Below are positions 7,725 to 15,333 of a stretch of DNA of 64,000 nucleotides, one piece after another. The position numbers were made by a program, and so were the translations under genes. Source of the DNA: Kribbella soli (GTDB lineage: Bacteria; Actinomycetota; Actinomycetes; Propionibacteriales; Kribbellaceae); NCBI RefSeq assembly GCF_004331345.1, contig NZ_SJJZ01000001.1:2232001-2296000 (forward strand), in the 5' to 3' direction. Every line of letters starts with the position of its first letter. The stretch's first letter is position 1. The notes under the pieces are model-generated. The model did no database searches, was not told the origin of the DNA, and saw nothing but the letters and a program-made list of their open reading frames with translations.

Positions 7725-7753
7725 TTGTCGTATTGTTCAACAATCTCTATCGT
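7725..7753 (+). promoter_or_regulatory. Promoter with palindromic operator upstream of the DUF1445 gene
   Basis: TTGTCG (7725-7730), a 17-base spacer and TATCGT (7748-7753) form a good vegetative promoter. The spacer contains the perfect palindrome ATTGTT-C-AACAAT (7732-7744), placed where a repressor would block polymerase. TTGTnnACAA-like palindromes are typical of GntR/FadR-type regulators; no such regulator is adjacent. Confidence 0.55.
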
Positions 7754-7776
7754 GAGATCACCTGAGAGGGGGTCTC

Positions 7777-8559
7777 ATGACGACGACTGCAACGCTCACT
7801 CCGGCCCAGGCACGGTCACTGTTCCGGGACGACTACAGCGGGCCGACCACCGGTTGGGCCGGCGGGTACACGCAGACCAACCTGATCGCAGTCCCCGCGG
7901 ACTGGGCGTACGACGTGTTGCTGTTCTGCACGCGCAACCCCCAGGCCTGCCCCGTGCTCGATGTAAGTGATCCGGGCGAGCCGACCACGCGGCTTGCTCG
8001 GGGCGCGGACCTCCGGACCGATCTCCCGCAGTACCGGATCTGGAAGGACGGCGAGCTGGTGGCCGAGGTGGCGGATGCGACCGAAGTGTGGCGCGACGAT
8101 CTGGTCGCGTTCTCGCTCGGATGCAGCTTCACGTTCGAGACCGCGCTCGCGGCCGAGGGAGTCCCGCTGCGGCACGTCGATCAGGGGCGGAACGTGGCGA
8201 TGTACCTGACCGACCGCGAGTGCGAGCCTGCCGGCCGGCTGCACGGTCCGCTGGTGGTGTCGATGCGCCAGATTCCGGCCGACCGGGTCGACGACGCCGT
8301 GCGGATCACGCGAGCGATGCCGGCTGTGCACGGCGGGCCGGTGCATATCGGAGACCCGAGCGGGTTGGGGATCCCCGACCTCGCGCGGCCGGACTTCGGC
8401 GATCCGGTCGACGCGGCCGACGGCGACGTACCGGTCTTCTGGGCGTGCGGGGTGACTCCGCAGGCGGCACTGATGGCGTCCCGGCCGCCGTACGCGATCA
8501 CGCACGCGCCCGGCTACATGTTCATCACCGACCGCCGCGACAGCGACTACCGCGTCTAG
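7777..8559 (+). CDS. Putative hydro-lyase, DUF1445 (D-glutamate cyclase-like) family
   Basis: A 260-residue protein of the DUF1445 family. Recognisable parts: [22 protein letters not shown] near the start, the conserved [40 protein letters not shown] and [14 protein letters not shown] with a late [12 protein letters not shown]. Mammalian relatives act as D-glutamate cyclases; bacterial ones are listed as putative hydro-lyases. It has a strong ribosome site (GAGGGGG). Its 3' end overlaps the convergent response-regulator gene by four bases. Confidence 0.85.
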   Translation: MTTTATLTPAQARSLFRDDYSGPTTGWAGGYTQTNLIAVPADWAYDVLLFCTRNPQACPVLDVSDPGEPTTRLARGADLRTDLPQYRIWKDGELVAEVADATEVWRDDLVAFSLGCSFTFETALAAEGVPLRHVDQGRNVAMYLTDRECEPAGRLHGPLVVSMRQIPADRVDDAVRITRAMPAVHGGPVHIGDPSGLGIPDLARPDFGDPVDAADGDVPVFWACGVTPQAALMASRPPYAITHAPGYMFITDRRDSDYRV

Positions 8560-9176
8560 AGCAGCTTGCGCTTGAAGCCTTCGGCCACGGCGGCGGCGCG
8601 GTCGGAGACGTCGAGTTTGGCGTAGATGTTGAGCAGGTGCGTCTTGACCGTCGCCTCACTGATGAACAGGTGCCGCGCGGCCTCGCGGTTGGTGTTGCCG
8701 GCAGCAACCAACTGGAGGACCTCGAGTTCCCGCGGGCTGAGCAGGTCGGCGGCCGGTGGGGTACGGACGTGGTTCATCAGCGTGTTGGCGACCGAGGGCG
8801 CGAGCACCGACTGGCCGTCGGCGGCGGCGCGGACCGCGCGGAGGAGTTCGTCGCGCGGCGCGTCCTTGAGCAGGTACCCGGTAGCGCCGGCCTCGATCGC
8901 GGGGACGACGTACCCGTCGGTGTCGTACGTCGTCAGCACGAGCACCCTGGACCGTACGCCGCGCTCCGCCAACTGGCTGATCGCCGCGAGGCCGTTGACG
9001 CCGGGCATCTGCAGGTCCATCAGGATCACGTCCGGCTGCAGCGCCTCGGCCAGCCGGATCGCCTCGGCGCCGTCGCCCGCCTCGCCGACCACCTCGAACC
9101 CGGGATCGGCCGCGAACATCCCGCTCAGCCCGTCGCGGACGATCGGGTGGTCGTCGGCGATCAGCAACCGGATCAT
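8556..9176 (-). CDS. NarL/FixJ-type response regulator
   Basis: A 206-residue regulator. The receiver domain has the acidic pocket Asp8/Asp9, phosphoacceptor Asp54 ([13 protein letters not shown]) and the conserved Lys in [12 protein letters not shown]. The C-terminal LuxR-type HTH is [18 protein letters not shown], then [14 protein letters not shown]. Its ATG overlaps the TGA of the histidine-kinase gene (ATGA), so the pair is co-translated. It should bind DNA as a dimer after phosphotransfer from the kinase. Confidence 0.93.
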   Translation of the reverse strand: MIRLLIADDHPIVRDGLSGMFAADPGFEVVGEAGDGAEAIRLAEALQPDVILMDLQMPGVNGLAAISQLAERGVRSRVLVLTTYDTDGYVVPAIEAGATGYLLKDAPRDELLRAVRAAADGQSVLAPSVANTLMNHVRTPPAADLLSPRELEVLQLVAAGNTNREAARHLFISEATVKTHLLNIYAKLDVSDRAAAVAEGFKRKLL

Positions 9177-10390
9177 GCGCCCACTCCCGTCAACGGCACC
9201 GTCGCCGAGATCGCCGTACCGAAGCCTGGCTCGGACTCGACCTCCAGTGTCCCGTTCAGCGCCTCGACCCGCTGCCGCATCGCGACCAAGCCGAATCCAC
9301 CCGACTCCGACGACGTGATCCGGTCCGGGTCGAAGCCGGCACCGTCGTCCCGGACGTCCAGCGCGACCTGCTTCTCCATGTAGGACAGCGTCACCCCCAC
9401 GCGGGTCGCCTGCGCGTACTTCGCCACGTTCGCCAACGCCTCCTGAGTTGCCCGAAGCAGAGTCGACTCTGCTTCGGGCGTCAGCACCCGCGGCGTGCCG
9501 GTGGTGGCCAGCTGTACGTCGATCCCGTGCACCGCCGACCACCGCCGTACGACGTCCCCGATCGCCTCGCTCAGCGTCGCCGACTGCAGCGGCTGGGGAC
9601 GGAGCGCGTGCACCGAGCGGCGTGCCTCGGTCAGACTCTCGCGGGCGAGCCCGACCGCGGTCGTCACGTGCCGGCGCCAGTCGGCGGCGTTCTCGGCGGC
9701 CTGGAGTTGGGCGACGATCCCGGTCAGCCCCTGTGCGAGGGTGTCGTGGATCTCGCGGGCCATCCGCTGCCGCTCGTCGATCACTCCGGCGTCGCGGGCC
9801 TGGGTCAGCAACTGCTCGTGCAGGTTCGCGTTCTCCGCGAGCGTGGCCTCGAGCCGGAGGTTGGTCTCGGTGAGCGCGTCGACGGCTTCCTTGCGCTGCC
9901 GGCTGAGCTCCTCGCCGCGGTGGCCGAGCCACGCGGCGAGACACATCCCGACCACGTTCACCCCGACCACGGCCGCGTAGCCGACCAGTCCGAGCACGTT
10001 CGTCTTCGGGATGTCGTACGCCTGCGCCGTACCGGCGATGACCGCGACGGCGCTGACGCCGAGCAGTTCGCCGGGCCACGGCAGCAGGACGAACGTGTAG
10101 AAGTAGCCGGCCGGGGTGAGGAAGCCGAACCACGGATCCCGCACCACCAGGACCGCGAGCAGGATGACGAAGCCGGTGACGAAGATCGCCATCGCGCGGA
10201 CGTCGGTCCGCCGGGCCGGGCGGAGCGTGAACATGCCGAGCGTCCACAGCGCGATCAACGCGCACAGCACCAGGTCGACGGCCAGTGACTGGGGCTGATC
10301 CCGCTTGATGGGGATGGTGACTGCTGCGAGGCACGCGAGCAGCACGTACGGCACCACCGTCACCCGCAGCGGCCAAACCTGCTCGCCCAT
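9173..10390 (-). CDS. Sensor histidine kinase, NarL-partner (HisKA_3) type
   Basis: A 405-residue kinase. Residues 1-155 hold about five hydrophobic segments (for example VVPYVLLACLAAVTIPI and AMAIFVTGFVILLAVLVV) with little extracellular sequence, so it probably senses a membrane state or works with the membrane protein encoded just upstream. A coiled-coil stretch (160-200) leads to the dimerisation/phosphoacceptor box DERQRMAREIHDTLAQGL with His215. The ATPase domain follows, with ATQEALANVAKYA and DVRDDGAGFDPDRI. Operon order is membrane protein, kinase, regulator. Confidence 0.92.
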   Translation of the reverse strand: MGEQVWPLRVTVVPYVLLACLAAVTIPIKRDQPQSLAVDLVLCALIALWTLGMFTLRPARRTDVRAMAIFVTGFVILLAVLVVRDPWFGFLTPAGYFYTFVLLPWPGELLGVSAVAVIAGTAQAYDIPKTNVLGLVGYAAVVGVNVVGMCLAAWLGHRGEELSRQRKEAVDALTETNLRLEATLAENANLHEQLLTQARDAGVIDERQRMAREIHDTLAQGLTGIVAQLQAAENAADWRRHVTTAVGLARESLTEARRSVHALRPQPLQSATLSEAIGDVVRRWSAVHGIDVQLATTGTPRVLTPEAESTLLRATQEALANVAKYAQATRVGVTLSYMEKQVALDVRDDGAGFDPDRITSSESGGFGLVAMRQRVEALNGTLEVESEPGFGTAISATVPLTGVGA

Positions 10391-10391
10391 G

Positions 10392-10805
10392 TCACCCAGT
10401 GAACACCGAGCGAAGGTGCTTACCGTTGACCAGCAGCGCGACGCCGAGCAGCAGCAGTCCGCAGATGGCCTGCTCCCCCTTCATCCACAACGGGAACGTG
10501 CCGGGCAGCGCGATGATCACCACGATCGCGACCAGCATCGCCGCCGAGACGATCCGCAGCCGGAGGAAGCCCCGCCGCGAACCTCTCGCCGCGCTGCGCG
10601 CGAACAGGACGGTCAGCAGGGCACTGGCGACCACAATCGTCCCGCGGACCCAGACCGCGTCGTTGACCAAGGCGGCGTGGTGCCGCAGGGCGATGACGGC
10701 GACCAGTGTCAACACGCTGATCGCGAGGTAGCCGGCGACCAGCAGCTGCACGCTTCGCAACGCGGCCGTACTGCGGGGATGTCCGACGTTCACCGGGGTT
10801 GTCAT
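10392..10805 (-). CDS. Small multi-pass membrane protein, first gene of a two-component operon
   Basis: About 137 residues beginning MTTPVNVGHPRST, with four predicted membrane helices (VQLLVAGYLAISVLTLVAVIAL, WVRGTIVVASALLTVLFA, IVSAAMLVAIVVIIALPG, ICGLLLLGVALLVNG). Its stop is one base from the kinase start, so it is almost certainly co-transcribed and may modulate the sensor. The longer upstream frame has no ribosome site. I do not recognise a named family. Confidence 0.75.
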   Translation of the reverse strand: MTTPVNVGHPRSTAALRSVQLLVAGYLAISVLTLVAVIALRHHAALVNDAVWVRGTIVVASALLTVLFARSAARGSRRGFLRLRIVSAAMLVAIVVIIALPGTFPLWMKGEQAICGLLLLGVALLVNGKHLRSVFTG

Positions 10806-10934
10806 ACGACGACTCTCCCGCCCAACCTCGGGTCCGGGCATCGCCCGCTCAGCCCCACCTGCCTCCACCGATCGGTTGATGCAGGCACAAGATCGTTGCC
10901 CTGAGCACCTTCCTTCCGTGTCAGTTTGTGCACG

Positions 10935-10954
10935 GACTGTCACAGACTGTCACG
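10935..10954. promoter_or_regulatory. Tandem 10-bp direct repeat in a divergent promoter region
   Basis: GACTGTCACA is followed directly by GACTGTCACG, in the 279-base gap between the divergent membrane-protein and VanZ genes. Two 10-bp repeats in phase with the DNA helix resemble a site for a response regulator or other tandem-binding factor. This is weak evidence from one site. Confidence 0.3.
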
Positions 10955-11084
10955 ACCGGTTTACGGCTGCGTGCAGATGTCCGGACAGGGCTGGCGGCAG
11001 TGGGAGCGGTCGGCTGATCGTCGATTGAGGAACACGCAGGCCAGAAGAGTTCGAGTCAGGTCGACCACGGGAGGGTCCGGACAC

Positions 11085-11738
11085 GTGCTCGAGACTTATC
11101 GCGGAATCCCACACCTGTTGGACACCTGGCTCGTGCTGACCGGCATGACCCTGCCGATTGCCCTTTCCTCGTTCCGCCGCCCGGGCGACCTGGTTCCCCG
11201 GCTGGCCGCGTTCTGCCTGCCGGCCGCGTTCGCGCTGGTGATCGCGGCGACGCTCAGTCCGACGACGCATCGCCTCGGCCAGATCGGCGAGTGCGGCACG
11301 CACCTGACCACGACCGGCGGACTGACGTCGCTCCAAGGTCTGCTCAACGTCGTGCTGTTCGTGCCGGCCGCGGGCATGCTCACGCTGGCCAGCGGCCGCC
11401 CGGGCGACGGCATCGCCGCCGGGATCGGGATGTCGGCCGCGGTCGAGGCGGTGCAAGCGCTGCTGCCGCAACTCGGCAGGTCGTGCCAGCTGCACGACCT
11501 GATCGCGAACTCGCTTGGTGCCTTCTGCGGGGTCGGCCTGGCCGCCGGCCTCCAGACGCTGACCCGGAGCCTGGTCGCCCGGCCGGGCTTCCTGGTCGTC
11601 AGCCCGGCGGTGGTCGAGCACGCCGCGATGCTCGTCGTACGGCGTCCGCGGCATCCGGCCCGGCATCGGCGGGGAACTTTGGTCCCGGCCGGACGGCCGG
11701 CGAGATATCACAGTACGAATACACAGTTATCCGGATAG
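11085..11738 (+). CDS. VanZ-like membrane protein
   Basis: About 217 residues from GTG 11085, which has a good ribosome site (GGGAGGG). Hydrophobic helices are LLDTWLVLTGMTLPIALSSF, LAAFCLPAAFALVIAATLSP, GLLNVVLFVPAAGMLTLA and IGMSAAVEAVQALLP. The family motif is GRSCQLHDLIANSLGAFCGV, matching the usual GRxxDxxDLIxNxxG. VanZ proteins give low-level teicoplanin resistance in enterococci; in actinobacteria the role is unknown. The C-terminus is basic and cytoplasmic. Confidence 0.82.
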   Translation: MLETYRGIPHLLDTWLVLTGMTLPIALSSFRRPGDLVPRLAAFCLPAAFALVIAATLSPTTHRLGQIGECGTHLTTTGGLTSLQGLLNVVLFVPAAGMLTLASGRPGDGIAAGIGMSAAVEAVQALLPQLGRSCQLHDLIANSLGAFCGVGLAAGLQTLTRSLVARPGFLVVSPAVVEHAAMLVVRRPRHPARHRRGTLVPAGRPARYHSTNTQLSG

Positions 11739-11799
11739 TTATCCACAGGCTGTGGATGGAACCGTGGATGACCGCCTGATCACCTGGGGATATCCACAA
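11727..11799. promoter_or_regulatory. Cluster of DnaA-box-like sites between convergent genes
   Basis: TTATCCGGA (11727), a perfect TTATCCACA (11739), the palindrome ATCCACAG-G-CTGTGGAT (11741-11757) and TATCCACAA (11791) lie within 73 bases at the convergent ends of the VanZ and pentapeptide genes. TTATCCACA is the consensus DnaA box. This may be a DnaA-titrating or structural site; alternatively the palindrome may simply act as a terminator hairpin. Confidence 0.4.
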
Positions 11800-11801
11800 G
11801 C

Positions 11802-12413
11802 TCAGGGACGGACGTCGAGCCCAAGAGCGGCGGCCACGACCATCGCCTGGGTGACGTCGATACGGGCGTCCTTGAGGGTGACGGTCAGCGGATCGAGCGT
11901 CGACAGATCGGATCCGCGCAGGTCAGCGCCGGTGAAGTCGGCTTTCTGCAGGGACGCGCCGGACAGGTCGAGGTCCCGGAGCACGGCCTTCTGGGCCCGC
12001 AGGCCGGTCAGATCCGCCTCGCGCATCTTCACCCCGGTGAACTCGGCGCCTTTCAGATCCGCGCCGGGTAGACCGGTGAAAGACCAGTCACCGCCAGTCA
12101 CCTTCATCAGGCTGTGGGCGCAGTCGTCGAACAGGCTGCCGACCAGCTTGCACCGGGTGAACGTCGTGTCGAACAGCGAACACCGGACGAACGTGCAGTT
12201 CACGAACGCGGCGTCGGTGTGCGTCGACGCGTTGAACCGGACCCCGCGGAAGGTGCACTCCTCGAACACCCCGGCGCGGTTCTCCACCTCGGTCAGGTCG
12301 GAGTCCACGAACAGCACCCGGCGGTACGTCTGCCCGGACGGGTCCGCGTCGTCCCAGTCACGGATCGTCGACTCGGTCTGCGCCGCCGGACGCCCGCCCA
12401 CACGGTCAGCCAT
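11802..12413 (-). CDS. Pentapeptide-repeat protein
   Basis: A 203-residue protein with tandem A(D/N)LxG-type pentapeptide repeats from about residue 40 to 180: EECTFRGVRFNAS, AAFVNCTFVRCSLFDTTFTR, ADLKGAEFTGVKMREADL, ASLQKADFTGADLRGSDL. These fold into a right-handed quadrilateral beta-helix that can mimic DNA; some members protect gyrase (Qnr/MfpA), but most have no known role. The start MADRVGGRPAAQ at 12413 precedes the domain. It lacks a signal peptide. Confidence 0.88.
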   Translation of the reverse strand: MADRVGGRPAAQTESTIRDWDDADPSGQTYRRVLFVDSDLTEVENRAGVFEECTFRGVRFNASTHTDAAFVNCTFVRCSLFDTTFTRCKLVGSLFDDCAHSLMKVTGGDWSFTGLPGADLKGAEFTGVKMREADLTGLRAQKAVLRDLDLSGASLQKADFTGADLRGSDLSTLDPLTVTLKDARIDVTQAMVVAAALGLDVRP

Positions 12414-12524
12414 GACTCTCCCTCGCTCGATGAGTGCCCCACACTGCCACGCCGTGCCGACACTGTGATGCTGACGACGGAGAACGTACGGAGGACCGAC
12501 AAATAACGACCGCACGATGGAGGG

Positions 12525-13415
12525 GTGACCGGAACAGAGCGGGTGATGGTGTTCGGCGCGGGAGGTTTCCTCGGCGCCAGGATCTGCGCGCTGCTCGCCG
12601 ACCGGGGCATCGAGTACCGGGGGCTGAGCCGGACCCGGAGCGAGCCGTACCGGCGCTGCGACCTGGCCGCGATGCACCCGTACGCGCTGGACACCCAGAT
12701 CGGGATGTACAAGCCGACCGTGATCGTCAACGCCGTCGGCGCCACACTCGGCGACCCGGCCGACCTGGTCCGGGCGAACGTGATCGCAGTCGAGGCCCTG
12801 CTCGGCTCGGTCCGCGACCACGCCGGCCATGCCCGGTTCGTCCAGCTCGGCTCCGCGGCGGAGTACGGCGGGGGTCCGCACGGCACCAGCCTGTCCGAGG
12901 AGAGCGCGCCGCGGCCGCTCGGTCCGTACGGGATCACCAAGCTCGCCGGATCGGAGCTTGTCCTCCGGGCGCAACGGGCGGGCGCGGATGCCGTCGTACT
13001 GCGGATCTTCGACGTGATCGGGCCGGGGGCACCGGACAGCACGCTGACCGGCCGGGTGATCCGGGATCTGCGGTCGCGACAGCTGATCGAGGTCGGGTCG
13101 CTGGACGTGTGGCGCGACTTCGTCGACGTCCGGGACGTGGCCGAGGCGGTGCTCGCGGTCGCGCTCGCGGACGGGAAGCTGCCGCCGGTGCTGAATGTCG
13201 GGACCGGCCGGGCGACGCTCGCGCGGGACGTCGCCGGGCAGTTGTTCGAGCTCAGCGGTCAGCCGGCGACGATCGTTGACGACACCGCGCAGGAGACCGC
13301 ACTCGGCGCGCCGTGGCAGCAGGCCGACACGACCCTGATCGGGAACGCGCTCGGCTGGTCCCCCAAGATCGCCCTCGAACAGTCCCTCGCCGACAGTTGG
13401 GCCGAGCCGGTCTAG
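12525..13415 (+). CDS. NAD-dependent epimerase/dehydratase family protein
   Basis: A 296-residue extended SDR. FGAGGFLGARICALLADRG is the glycine-rich nucleotide site, GSAAEYGG supplies the catalytic Ser, and PYGITKLAG is the YxxxK motif. RDFVDVRDVAEAVL and LNVGTGRATLARDVA are typical of nucleotide-sugar reductases and epimerases. A likely role is conversion of an NDP-sugar, but no sugar-pathway genes are adjacent. The GTG start lies very close to GGAGG; GTG 12540 or ATG 12543 are alternatives. Confidence 0.86.
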   Translation: MTGTERVMVFGAGGFLGARICALLADRGIEYRGLSRTRSEPYRRCDLAAMHPYALDTQIGMYKPTVIVNAVGATLGDPADLVRANVIAVEALLGSVRDHAGHARFVQLGSAAEYGGGPHGTSLSEESAPRPLGPYGITKLAGSELVLRAQRAGADAVVLRIFDVIGPGAPDSTLTGRVIRDLRSRQLIEVGSLDVWRDFVDVRDVAEAVLAVALADGKLPPVLNVGTGRATLARDVAGQLFELSGQPATIVDDTAQETALGAPWQQADTTLIGNALGWSPKIALEQSLADSWAEPV

Positions 13416-13427
13416 CACAATCGCCTT

Positions 13428-14183
13428 GTGGAAATCCGAGCTCTGAGTGACGCTGCGCCGGATCGGCGACCGCCCGCCGTCAACGAGGATCTCGTCCTGA
13501 CCGGGCCCGACTTCGCCGTCGTACTAGACGGCGCCACCGCTCCGGCGGGCGTCGAGTCCGGCTGCCGGCACGACGTCCCTTGGCTCGTCATGCAGCTCGC
13601 GCAGCAGTTGGCGCCGCCGCTGCTCACGCGGTCGTCCGCGTCGCTGCCCGACCTGCTCGCCGACGCGATCATCGCGGTCCGCGCGACCCACGCGGACACC
13701 TGCGACGTCAGCAACCCCGACAGTCCGTCGTCCACGGTCTCGATGGTTCGGCTCCACCCGGACCACGTCGAGCATCTCGTCCTGGCCGACTCACCCGTCG
13801 TCGTGCGCTCGCCGGACGGGCAGATCACCGTCCACAGCGACGACCGGATCGAGCTTCTCCCGGAGCGGACCCTCGAGGCCGTACGCCGGTTGCGTAACCA
13901 GCCCGGCGGCTTCTGGGCGGCGAGCACCGAACCCCGAGCGGCGTACGAGGCAGTCGTCGGGAGCACGGATCGGGCCGACGTCGACGTGATCGCGATCCTG
14001 TCCGACGGCGCGTCCCGCTTCACCGAACGCTACGGGCACTCGTGGGACGAGCTGATCGACGTACTCACAACCGCAGGACCGCGCCAGCTGATCGACCTCG
14101 TGCGGGAACACGACGCCGCCGCCACCAAACCTGGCTGGAAGCGGTACGACGATGCGAGCGTCGTACTGCTTCAGGGGCCGTAG
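13428..14183 (+). CDS. PP2C-like protein phosphatase domain protein
   Basis: A 251-residue protein with a compact PP2C layout: VNEDLVLTGPDFAVVLDGAT at the N-terminus, STVSMVRLHPDHVEHLVLAD in the middle, IAILSDGASRF and a final KRYDDASVVLLQGP. The metal-binding aspartates are retained, although the usual DGMGG is DGAT. It is probably a cytoplasmic Ser/Thr phosphatase-like protein. It starts 12 bases after the epimerase and likely shares its transcript. Its 3' end overlaps the convergent DUF4328 gene by 13 bases. Confidence 0.78.
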   Translation: MEIRALSDAAPDRRPPAVNEDLVLTGPDFAVVLDGATAPAGVESGCRHDVPWLVMQLAQQLAPPLLTRSSASLPDLLADAIIAVRATHADTCDVSNPDSPSSTVSMVRLHPDHVEHLVLADSPVVVRSPDGQITVHSDDRIELLPERTLEAVRRLRNQPGGFWAASTEPRAAYEAVVGSTDRADVDVIAILSDGASRFTERYGHSWDELIDVLTTAGPRQLIDLVREHDAAATKPGWKRYDDASVVLLQGP

Positions 14184-15127
14184 GTCGGGAAGCCCGGGCC
14201 GGGGTGCTGCTGGCGCGGGGCGTACTGCGGTGTCTGGGGCGGCGGCTGCACGAAATCCTGGACCGGCGGCCGCGGCGGAGCGAGCCGGGTCTGCTGCCAG
14301 CTGCCGATCTGGAGCATCAGGAGTGACGCCGTGACCGCCGCGACGACGAGCAGGACCGTCGCGACCGTGAACCCGATGTCGACGGCCAGCGCGACCCGGA
14401 CCATGTAGTCCTGCAGGTCGTAGATGTCGACGTACGAGCCGTCCGCGTCGCTGCTGTCTGCCACCTGGACCAGCCGGACGATCCAGATGATGAACCCGAT
14501 CACAGCGGCCGATCCACCGCCGACGATGATGACCCAGAAGCCGGTCCAGGACACCCACCACGTGTAGAGCAAGGCGCGGATCCGGCCGGATCGGGCGATA
14601 CCGGGTTGGCCGGCCGGCTCGCTGGCGCGGGCGACGTCCTCGACGACCTGCAGCGGGTACCAGAACTGCACGATCGGGCAGATCCACGACCCGACGACCC
14701 ACCCCGGCGACCGGCGGTGCGCGCCCTGGGTCGGGACGGTCGGGTTCGGGGCGAACGGCGAATAGAGGAAGTCGACGTTGTCGCGGGCGCGCCACAGCCA
14801 GATCAGGAACGCGATCCCGGTCCCGATCAGCAGGTAGCTGAACAGGTTGAGCAGCGGGCCGGTGCCGGTGATCGACTCGATGCCGCGCTGGATCTCCTCG
14901 TCGGACAGCAGCCCGTACACGAACCGCTTGACCTCGGAGTACGACCGCCAGAGCAGCACGCACTGGATCACGGCACCGAGCGCGGTCACTCCCATCAGCG
15001 CGATGCTGACGATCGCGAGCGCCCGCAACGGCCGGTACTGCGGCACCACCGGCATCGGCTGGTACGGCATCGGTTGATAAGGCCCCGGTCCCTGATACGG
15101 CCCCGGTCCTTGGTACGGCTGCGTCAC
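14171..15127 (-). CDS. DUF4328 membrane protein
   Basis: A 318-residue protein starting at GTG 15127 with a good ribosome site (GGGGAGGTAGAAG). The N-terminus is a Q/P/Y-rich repeat (YQGPGPYQGPGPYQPMPYQPM) and the C-terminus is also P/Q-rich. Between them is the DUF4328 core: a helix, a WLWRARDNVDFL motif, GWVVGSWICPIVQFWYPLQV, a TWWVSWTGFWVIIVGGG helix and a last helix. Proteins of this family are multi-pass, with disordered cytoplasmic tails; function unknown. Two relatives lie at 27198 and 28132. Confidence 0.88.
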   Translation of the reverse strand: MTQPYQGPGPYQGPGPYQPMPYQPMPVVPQYRPLRALAIVSIALMGVTALGAVIQCVLLWRSYSEVKRFVYGLLSDEEIQRGIESITGTGPLLNLFSYLLIGTGIAFLIWLWRARDNVDFLYSPFAPNPTVPTQGAHRRSPGWVVGSWICPIVQFWYPLQVVEDVARASEPAGQPGIARSGRIRALLYTWWVSWTGFWVIIVGGGSAAVIGFIIWIVRLVQVADSSDADGSYVDIYDLQDYMVRVALAVDIGFTVATVLLVVAAVTASLLMLQIGSWQQTRLAPPRPPVQDFVQPPPQTPQYAPRQQHPGPGFPTYGP

Positions 15128-15168
15128 CTTCTACCTCCCCGCAGCCAAGTTAACCCCACGACCGGAGC

Positions 15169-15333
15169 AGGGCGTGTGTCCCGGTCCCACGCCTACTGCG
15201 CGGCACTCGGCGGGCACCTCGCTGAACGGGAGCGAAGGGAACGATGACACCACATCGACCCCTCCGCTCCCGCTCACCGAGGCACTCCGCCGAGCACCTG
15301 CTCGCTACGGCGTGGGACCGGGACACACGCCCT
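15169..15333. repeat. 165-bp imperfect inverted repeat (hairpin or MITE-like element)
   Basis: The outer 25 bases of each end (15169-15193 and 15309-15333) are perfect reverse complements, beginning AGGGCGTGTGTCCCGGTCCC. Pairing continues imperfectly inward (CTCGGCGG, CCTCG, CGGGAGCG and others) to a loop of about 20 bases near 15245. The right end includes the first two bases of the glpD stop codon. The shape suits a very strong terminator or a small non-autonomous mobile element. No coding potential was seen. Confidence 0.75.

Noticed and set aside
8088..9383. A 431-codon plus-strand open frame across the end of the DUF1445 gene and the response regulator
   Set aside because: It crosses two well-supported genes, has no domain and is R/G-rich as expected of an out-of-frame GC-rich stretch.
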